Positions 52,294 to 61,300 of a stretch of 64,000 nt of DNA are shown in pieces. The position numbers were made by a program, and so were the translations under genes. The stretch lies in contig NZ_CP054258.1 in assembly GCF_024181585.1 (NCBI RefSeq), forward strand, positions 2,480,001 to 2,544,000, in the 5' to 3' direction. Source of the stretch: Treponema socranskii subsp. buccale. Lineage in GTDB: Bacteria; Spirochaetota; Spirochaetia; Treponematales; Treponemataceae. Under the pieces are notes generated by a model, which worked only from the letters and a program-made list of their open reading frames with translations, was not told the DNA's origin and did not search any database. Numbering within the stretch: position 1 is the stretch's first letter; the number at the start of each line of letters is the position of its first letter.

Positions 52294-53229
52294 GCACGTG
52301 TCATTCCATTTTTCGCCGTTGTATACGTCTTTAATTGTAAAGCGCACTTTGGAAACTTTTGCCGGAAAATCGATCTCCGCAAAATGCACAAAATCTTCAA
52401 ACCGATATTCAAATTCGAACGGATTGCCTTCATCGAGCGAAGTGACGACAGCGGTTTTGACGCGGTTGTTTGCTTTGTAAAGGTAACGCTTTTCCAAATC
52501 GACGTAACCGTTCAAAACGACGATATTATCTTTCGGTTCGGCAAATTCGATCGTAAGCGATTCTCCGATACCGGCCGGATTGTTTTCCTTTCCCGGTACC
52601 CACGGATTGCGGAGAAGGAAATTAGTTAAAAACGCTTCTTCATGAAAAATCATGTTCAAGTAATCGGGTTTATAAGAAACAATTCCTGATTTCGTCGGCT
52701 CATTATACCATGATGATGCCATAATTTTCTTTATCGAAAACTTAGGTATCGCATTCCAAGATTCCAAAGCATCCCTTTTATATCGAGCCACCTCTTTTAC
52801 AAATGATTCGAAATCATTCGGTTTTATATACTGCATAAAGGCAAAGGGTGCTTCTTTAATCGATAAGCCCGGCTCATAAGCATTCGATATATTCGGAGAT
52901 AAATAATCGAATGAAAAAAACATATTCGATCCGTAGATTGCCAGATATTTCCGTTTATTATATTCAAAAAAACAATAGCCGTACATATCCTTATCGATAT
53001 TATCCAAATCGATTTTTTTGATATAATAATTATCGGACCACGTTTTAATAATAACGATATTATCTCTTTTAGAAACCGCTCCTATCTCCGTATACCTTAA
53101 ACAACGTTTACCCAAATCGAATTCTTTATCGATGCGATTATATACATCGATTTGTACCTGTGTACTTTCTGTATTAGCAAAACAGAGAAAAACCGAAATA
53201 AACATTACCGACAAAAACATTTTTTTCAT
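52264..53229 (-). CDS. Secreted protein with NADase-type glycan-binding-like domain
   Basis: The 321-residue protein has a signal peptide (KKMFLSVMFISVFLCFANT). The C-terminal ~120 residues (NPWVPGKENNPAGIGESLTIEFAEP, then VVLNGYVDLEKRYLYKANNRVKTAVV) resemble the discoidin-like glycan-binding domain found in bacterial toxin and immunity contexts. The N-terminal part is not recognised. The ATG lies 1 base after the stop of the orphan tip module, and GGGGTG precedes it, so the two are coupled. It is a candidate partner or immunity protein for that tip. Confidence 0.7.
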   Translation of the reverse strand: MKKMFLSVMFISVFLCFANTESTQVQIDVYNRIDKEFDLGKRCLRYTEIGAVSKRDNIVIIKTWSDNYYIKKIDLDNIDKDMYGYCFFEYNKRKYLAIYGSNMFFSFDYLSPNISNAYEPGLSIKEAPFAFMQYIKPNDFESFVKEVARYKRDALESWNAIPKFSIKKIMASSWYNEPTKSGIVSYKPDYLNMIFHEEAFLTNFLLRNPWVPGKENNPAGIGESLTIEFAEPKDNIVVLNGYVDLEKRYLYKANNRVKTAVVTSLDEGNPFEFEYRFEDFVHFAEIDFPAKVSKVRFTIKDVYNGEKWNDTCITAVITRRD

Positions 53230-53230
53230 G

Positions 53231-54304
53231 TTATTTCACCCCGTTATATCTTCTGTATTTTTGTTCCACTATGGTACCGGCTATTTGATAGCCTCCCGAC
53301 AATCCCCATCTTTGCAATTTTTCCAAAAGGCGTCTTTGATTTTCGCGTGTAGTTACAAAACAGCCGTCGGAATATTGATGCTTCCAAGCTGTCCAAATAT
53401 TATCAAGATTACGCGAATCATCATGTGCAAGCCATCTATCGGTATAAAGGTTATATTCGCAGCCGAAGTTTCCGATCATCGTTCCGCCAATCGTCGACGT
53501 ATTGTTTAACACGAGCACCCTATTTTCAAAGCACGAAGTTCCTCTCCAATCGGTATAATACCCCATATTGAAAGAAGAATTCACCGTATTTCCTTGAATC
53601 CATGTTTGTCTCGCCTCATCATAATACGCTTGATTTCGATTATGTTTATCATCATTACCTGTCAAATTATCGACGGTTTGGTATTTACCCAAAAGCAGCG
53701 AATCGTACCCGTCGTAATTTATTCCCTGTTTTTCATATAAGATATAATCACGTCCGTAATACTCGGTATTCCCTTTCCATGATTGTCCGTCATCGCTTGA
53801 AACGGATTTCCATGAATCGGGATTGCGATATACTGTCGCATTGACGGTGGAATACAGATATTTTCCGTTCCGTACTTCCGCCATAATATTACCGGCAACT
53901 TGACCGTTTACAATCGTCATCGCAATATTCGACGTATTTTGCCAGCCTTTACCCGCTTCCCACGACGCACCGGCTTTATTCATCAACGCTTCTCCTAAGA
54001 GACTTTGCTTTTGCGAATTCGTCAGTTTTATGCCGGCAAGCGAACCGCTGCGCCGTATACGGGCTATTTGATCGTCGGACAGATTTAGGACATCCTTCAA
54101 TGTCTGCGCACTGTATAAATCCGTGTTACGATAACTGCTTCCGAGCAGCTGCTCTGCACGTTCTATGCCCAATATTTTTACCAACGAACCTGCCATACCG
54201 ACATCGCTCATATCCTGGCCGTCGGGTTTCATCGTACTGATTACTTCTCCTTTTTCATTTACATAATCGATACTTAATTCTTTTTTGCCGTCGAATATGA
54301 TTTT
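53231..54304 (-). pseudogene. Orphan C-terminal module of a giant-protein homologue (5'-truncated)
   Basis: The 357-codon frame begins abruptly at the repeat edge with KIIFDGKKELSIDYVNEKGEVI. This parallels TLVWDGKRDLVNERGEII of the giant protein (near residue 2590), so the 5' part of the gene has been lost. The unique tip ends with HQYSDGCFVTTRENQRRLLEKLQRWGL, where His and Cys could be catalytic. An internal ATG at 54232, with GGAG 14 bases upstream, might allow expression. The frame also stays open into the repeat (TTG at 54508), giving a chimeric N-terminus. Confidence 0.7.
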
Positions 54305-54571
54305 ATGCGTACACTGCAACGCATGCGTCGCTTCGTGCAAAATGGACACGTGCAAAGTAAACGACCGCGAGTGCATCCGCTGCGGGGAATGCCGCACACG
54401 GTGCAGATACGGCGCATTGAAATAGACGGCGCGGATGTTGAATCGCGCGCGGGTTTCCCGCCGCAAACGAATGCGGCGGATACGCCGATCAAAATCCGAA
54501 GAAAGCAACCGAGCGGCAAGCGGATACGCCGCTCGGTCGCGCTAATCGCGCCGCGTAATGACGGCGGTAAT
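54305..54571. repeat. 267-bp direct repeat, copy 2
   Basis: It carries the napH 3' end, the hairpin (54509-54536) and the last 10 codons of the 52264 gene, all out of context. Its right edge falls in the stop codon of the 54571 gene, and its left edge abuts the orphan tip module. Copy 2 is therefore the displaced one. Confidence 0.97.
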
Positions 54572-55386
54572 CATTTTTCACTTTCCGATACCATCATCCC
54601 CTGCTCATTTGTCGGAACACTGTCTTTTAAACTGCTGTCGATAAAAGCTCCATATACCCAACCGATCACTCCCTTATGCGTTTCAACTTCATACCAATAG
54701 TCATTCCATCGTTGTATTGTCTGCGTTCTGATCGACTTCGATAATAAATGAACCTTTTCATCTTTGGATCCGACAGCAAGAACGGATTCCAACAGTGACG
54801 GTTGAGAACGAATCCTAACACCGTTTTCCGTAATTCGAGATTCAAATTTATTAACGTTGAATATATTTTTGTAAAAAGTCGTACCCTTTGCTATGACGGA
54901 ATAACCTAATTTTGCTTCATCGGTTAGTATCATAGTATTATGATCAATAATTTTAAATGATATAACAGCTGCATAATCGGCATATTCAAATATATGTTTA
55001 TTATTCGCATATAACGATGTACCTTTAGCATCTCCGAGATTCAGAACTTGTCGGTATCGTAAAGTATATCCGGCATTACCGTGTTTCACATCAATGATTT
55101 TGCCGACAAACTTATCAAAAGCCGGCCCTCCTTCGGAATCGCCGTAATACAGATACCATATATCCGCATCTTTTTCAAAGATAATATACGGTGAACGTGT
55201 TAATGCTGTAGTTCCAAACATTAACTTCCGCTCTGTTCTGGAACCCGTCAAACTCCCAACCCATGCACAATGGGACAGCTCATTAATATTAAACGGGTCG
55301 ATCTTTCTGTCGATGCGGATAGTATCTCCTGCATTTATTGTGCGACAAACTACAAATACTATAAATAACAAAATAAAACGTTTCAT
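54571..55386 (-). CDS. Secreted SH3-domain protein, putative partner of the giant protein
   Basis: The 271-residue protein has a signal peptide (KRFILLFIVFVVCRTINA), a unique middle region and a C-terminal SH3-like domain (ENGVRIRSQPSLLESVLAVG, then WYEVETHKGVIGWVYGAFI). The ATG is 1 base after the giant-gene stop and shares its AGGAGA site with the giant's last codons, so translation is coupled. Position, secretion and AT-rich composition fit a periplasmic immunity or accessory protein for the giant's tip. This role is inferred. Confidence 0.75.
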   Translation of the reverse strand: MKRFILLFIVFVVCRTINAGDTIRIDRKIDPFNINELSHCAWVGSLTGSRTERKLMFGTTALTRSPYIIFEKDADIWYLYYGDSEGGPAFDKFVGKIIDVKHGNAGYTLRYRQVLNLGDAKGTSLYANNKHIFEYADYAAVISFKIIDHNTMILTDEAKLGYSVIAKGTTFYKNIFNVNKFESRITENGVRIRSQPSLLESVLAVGSKDEKVHLLSKSIRTQTIQRWNDYWYEVETHKGVIGWVYGAFIDSSLKDSVPTNEQGMMVSESEK

Positions 55387-55387
55387 A

Positions 55388-58300
55388 TTATCTCCTGTTG
55401 TATTTATCTACAAATGAATCTTTCCAAGCATACCATGATTTCGTACCATGTCTTATCGATTTTGTTACAGAATAATATAAAGATTCTTTCGTCTCGTTTG
55501 AATAACGTATGCCTTGATATGGATCAAATAATAATTGGTTTAAATTCCATTCTGTCGCATGATTATTACCCCATATTGTTTGGCCAACATTTATCTTGCC
55601 TGCCACCTTTCTCGGATTAACAAATTTTAATCCATACCCGATTTTTCCAAGTCGCATAAACGCTAATTTAGAGATAGATTCGCGGGCTTCCGCTCCATTC
55701 GGCCAAATACTGACATCATTTGTTTGTAACCAATTATTTTCAAGAGCTATTGCTGTTATATAATTTATATCTTCCGCTGATAGCAATTTATCTGCCTGAG
55801 TCTGAACAGCTCCCAATGTTGCCATATAGTAGCAACCGGTTGCTTTCATTGCATTAACTTTCTTTTCATCGGATCCAACCCAATAAGCGATATCGGGACT
55901 TTCTTGGCTTATTTTACCAAGATGAAATGCATATTTTTCAGATAATTTGAATCGCATAAAGGAAGATAAATCTGTATTATTATTCAAATCAACCCAGGCT
56001 CCAGTCGCTTTTCCTGTTAATGGGCTTACAGCATTATTATCCCACTGTATACCAAGACTAGTGAACAAAGATTCAGCAATTTTATCCCGAGACATACCCG
56101 TTGTATCAATACCTTGTTTCGTCAAAAAAGCAATAGCCGCTTCATTACCTAACCAATTTAATAAAGACTTACTATAAGACTTAGTTTTATCCAGTCTTAT
56201 AATTTCACCACGTTCATTTACAAGATCTCTCTTTCCGTCCCATACAAGCGTTCCATCATCAAGCAGCTTCCAATAATCCCCGCTCGAATCATACGCTCCG
56301 TTCACATACGCCGCATACCGCTCGTACGCTTCCCTCCGTTTCGCCTCGTCTTCTCCCGCTTGCGCCATTGCAAACATATATCGATTGTAGTTTCCGACAT
56401 CGCTTTTCAGTTCCGGCATATACGACAATACTCCGTTCATCATCTTGCCGGCCATGCCGTCACTCGTCATCCGAAGCGCCATCTCCGTGTGCTTGTAGAC
56501 GGTCTGCATCGTCTCCGCCTGTTGTGCCGCACTCGATCCCGTAACCCCGTCCCGATACGCTTCGTGCTGCAGCGCTATACCCATCGCGAGGGCGCTTTCA
56601 ACCGTCCCGTCGAAAGTATTCCCGTTGACATATATTTTTCGTCTGCCGTCACATACGGTCTTTGCGCGGCCTCCGGCCGTCACGGTACCGTCGTCTTTTA
56701 TCAGCTCGGCTCTGCCGTACAGGATATCATCCGCTTGCTGCCGCGCTCTTCCGTCTCCGAAGCCGTATTGACTTCGAAGCGCCGTTCCGGTACCCGCTCC
56801 GTTTTTCCGCTCATACGCATTTGTCCGAAGAGCAATACCCGCCGCTTTCGTACCGCCTATCGTATTCGCAATTTCCGTAATACTGTAATTGCGCCCTGCC
56901 GTACTTATTTCCGTATGAACGCCGTCTTTTCCGAACGTCAATGCAAGCAATCCGCTCGACGCTCCTGCAAATTTCGTTTTCCTGAATAAGTCGCTCGTAT
57001 TCAATATGTTTACCGTCGTTTCACCGCTTATACCGAGTTCCATCGCGCTTGCTGTGAGATTGCCTACCGTCCCCGCAAGCGTTTTGATCTGTCCGATCTG
57101 AGCGCTGTTGAATCCCGCCGCTTTCGTGTAGCCGCTTATCCGTCCGTTCGTTGTCATCGTATTTCCGAGCATCGCCGTTTCCATGCTGTTTGTCACCACG
57201 CTTCCGGCCGTATCTATCACCATTCCTTTCCAATCATTCCAATCGTCCCATTGTTTGCCCATTTCGCTCCAATTCCAATTCGTCGCGATCCCGCCGGAAA
57301 GGAATTTTCCCGTGAGTCCGCCCGACACGCTGATACCGGTTTTCAGAGCCGCGCCTGCGAAGCCGCCCAAAATTCCGGCTCCCGCGGCACCGGCTCCTCC
57401 TGCCATACCGATTACGCTCGTAACCGCGCTCATCGCAAGGCTCTTGCCGATCTCGTCCGCAGTTTTATAACCGCCGCCGAAATCGAGGGCGGCAAACAAA
57501 AGCTCGTTGCTCATCGTTATCACGCTTGCAACCGCTGCCGAACACAAGGCGGCCACTACCGGTGCGGCAGTACCCCACGTACACACCGCACTTACAATCG
57601 TCGCCGCGGCGGCTGCGGCAACCGTCGTCACCGTCCGTACGCTCGGCGGATCCATACCTAAAAAGGAATTCCCGCTCCACAACTTTTGATCCCAATCGGG
57701 TTTCGCAAGTTCGTTCCAGCCATAATTCTCTTCAATATCATTCCATAAAATATCCAGCATGACAAGGCCGATTTCGCCGCTACCCTGTGTTTCAATATTT
57801 GCATCCCGGCCTTTTTTAATATTGAAATCGCCACCGCTTTTAAATACGGGCGCTTTTCCTCGATGCTTTTCAAATTCGCCGCCTTCACCGAAAACGCGCT
57901 CATACCATGCGGAAAGATTTTCATGCGCCGCGGCCATAAGATAATCGGCAACGGCGGTATCGGCATTTAAAAGCGCTTTCGTATCTATGCCGATGTCCGG
58001 AGCCGCACCTGCATACCACTCGTACGGATGTACCGTCTGCACGACTTCCGTAACGCCCCAAAAATTCGAATCGATAACCGCACGCCGTTTAATAATTTTA
58101 CCGCTCACCGTATATCCCGAATCGAGTACGGTATCGAATACATAATTTTCAATCTTTTGATTCTGTTCGTGAACGAGAGCGGCATATCGATCGCGGCTTT
58201 TTATAAGATTTTGTTCGGCTTGCTGCGCGGCGATGCGGACAGCCGCCTGCTGCAAATCTCGATTTGTTGCGGCAAGCACTTCCGCCGCACGATATGCGAT

Positions 58301-61300
58301 TTCGATATCGGACGACAGCGGGCCGTGGCGAGCGGCGGCAAATGCAACCGATTCTATGCGGTTTTCCAAAACACCGCTGTGCGCTTCGAGCTTACCGATA
58401 AGCGTCTCTCCGAGCAGCGCTTCGATATATTTTTTACCGTCGACAAACGCTTTCGGAAGCGTCTTCCGCACGGCTTTCCGCGCTTCGGCAAGTTTTTCCG
58501 CTCGTTTTTGTTCTCCCTCATCCTGACGCAGATCCGTTTCGGCTGCGGCATCGGAATACATTCCGTTTATCCATTCCTGTTTTTGCGACAGAAACGTATC
58601 GTAATTCGATTCCCACTCGCTTTGAGCGGCTTTATACGCCTGCACAAATTCGTGCCGCCACGTGTTGTATTGCACGTTCATTCTTTCCTGCGCTTTTGTC
58701 CACTCGTCGCTTGCCAGCACGGCAATATCGTTAAGCTGTTCCAATGCATTTTTATATTCCGTCTTCGCCGCATCCGCGTTTTTCGTCAATTCGATTTTAT
58801 ACGCATCGTAGCGCCATGCATTTTCCGTTCCGATTTTGACTTCGGCAAAACGAAGCAGCTCGTTTCCGATATACTCATCGTAAGTCTCCGCCGTACGTGA
58901 AAAATCATTCCGGTTATTTTCACGATAATCGTTATAATAATTTCCGAGCGATTTAATAAAACCGATGCTGTCGTACGTACCCCTCCCCCATGCCTTTTCG
59001 GCATATTCTGCGAGCAGCCGTTTTTCTTCTTCCGTCACGGAGAATTTTTCCGCAGCCGATACCGCATATTTTTCAGCGGCTCTTTTACGCGCTTCGACAC
59101 TCAAGCGAATATCCGACGATTCCAAAGCGAGTTTCCGCAATTCGGCGCGGGTTTCTTCGTCTATCGTTTTATTTTTTTCACCGTATGCGTAATAGACGGC
59201 CGAAGCTTTTTTTTGCGCATCCGAAAGCTCTGTCCGTTTTTCAGCGAGCACAAGTGCGGCTTCGTCTTTTTTCGCTTTATACGCGTTTACCGTTTTATCG
59301 ATAAAATCGAGGGCGTTCGAATAGCTTTCGCTTTCATCCGCCGCCTCGACCATTTCATCGAGAGTCGTGCGGGAAACCGTACCGCTCTCACCGAACATAT
59401 CCCGCATTGCTTTTGCAGCCTGTTTTCCGTTTTGAGGCGTACCTTTATAAAGCGCGGCATAATCGGCCGAAGCGGCTTTTCGCGTATTTTCCGCTTCTTT
59501 CAGCATATTGAGCGCTTGGGTGATATTTTCGCGTTTTTTGATATTGGCCGCCGCCGCACTATTTCGATAGGAATAGCATTTTCCTACAACCGAATACGCA
59601 TATTTTCCGACCGCGTTGCGGAACGAAAAGATTCCCCATAAAAGCCATTTCAAATAAGTGTTATTGCGTTCTATGCGATACATGGCATCACCGAGCCGTT
59701 CGAGGGAGCGCTCTTTTAAAATATTCGCTTCATATTCTTCGATTCCCGTACCGAGGATATTGCCGTTGTTTCTGAATAAAATACATTTCGCTATATCGCT
59801 TTCGCCTCCGGCTTTGATAACCGAATCGTATGCATCCCATAAAACATCTTCGCGATACTGCTTATACTTTCCATATACATCGATTCCGTGTTCAGATCCG
59901 ACATTCGGTATGGCGAAACGATGTTCGGAAGAGCTTTGTAAAATTGTTATTTTATTGCCGCAGCGGTACTGCAGATACATCGCGGCAAGAATCACGCTTT
60001 CACCGTACCGATGCCCCCTGCTCCACAGCGATGAAAGCCATCGTACGGCTTCGCTCTCCGCAGCCGTCCGCTTAACTCTTCCTCTCGATACGGTGTCTAC
60101 AGCCGCTTCGTCGCCGTCGGTAAAATATTTTTTTTGTTCGGCATCGTTGTCGACGTCCGCATAAGAAGTCGGACAGATATTGTATTCCGTCCATCTTCTG
60201 GTAACGGGAACCTCAATTTCTTCATAATCGCTCTCTTTAGGCTCTTCGTCATCGGATACGTAATTTTTGAGCTGCCGGCGTTTTTCAAAATGCGTTTCGC
60301 TTTTTTCTTCGGCAACGATACGATGAGAAAGCGCATAGTTCCATCCGCTTCCGTCTTTTGAAATATGTACGAGTTTTTCTTCATTCGTATAATCCGACGC
60401 TACGCTCACGGCCGAACGAGCTTCGAGTTCGGCAGCTTCCGCATCGAAAAGTTTTTTCTCTTTTTCCCGGGAATCTTTGTGGAGTTCATACTGAAGGACA
60501 AGGCGCTCATAATACGCGCGGTCGGCTTTTTTATACGCTTCTATTTCATCGTTCTCTGCAGGAAGATCGTCCGTTCCGCGTTTTTCCGCAATTATATTTT
60601 CCAACACACGAATCGAAAATGCCGCCCGCTCTTTTGCGTATGCCGCTTTTGAAAGCCGCTCTTTCGGCGTGATATAACTTTCATGCGTATTGACTCCGAT
60701 ATTTTCAAGATAGATGCCCGCCGCCCAATCGTATACCGCTTGAGCACAGCGCTTTGCCGTCCGGAATTTTTCAAGTGCCGCATACGACGCGTTGCACTCG
60801 TCAACCTTTTTCGCATATTCGGCTTCCGCGTATTTCACTTCCGAAAGCGCTTTTTCATACGATTCATTTGCGGCGACAACCGCACGCTGAGCGGCCGCCG
60901 TTTTTTCAAAACTTTCGGTAATGCGTGCCGTCATATTACCCGCATACGAAAGCGAAAAAAGCTCAGCATAGAGTTCGAGTTTTTTCGTCGAATCGTCTTT
61001 TTGTTCAAAGGCACGCGTAAGCGTTCCGTACAATTCCGCCGACGTTTTCTCTCCCGCCGTATAATCGGCTTGCAAAAAGAAAGCCGCCGCGGCATCGGCC
61101 GTATCCGCTTTCATCTGCAAGTCGGCAGCATCGCTTTCGACAAGCACTTTCCGTATCGCTTCCTTTTCTTCAGCCGAAGAAAATACCGTCGAATGCAAAT
61201 ATCCGTTTTTTAATAATTTTTCATTCCACGTACCGCGTGTTTTTTTCGCATACCGTACGACGCTTTCCAAAAACTTACTTTCAAAGATGAGCGTATGCAG

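Noticed and set aside
54330-54370. HEATHALQ, a zinc-protease-like HExxH motif in the frame extending the orphan tip upstream
   Set aside because: It is the antisense of the conserved ferredoxin motif of the napH-like gene and occurs identically in repeat copy 1, so it is coincidental.
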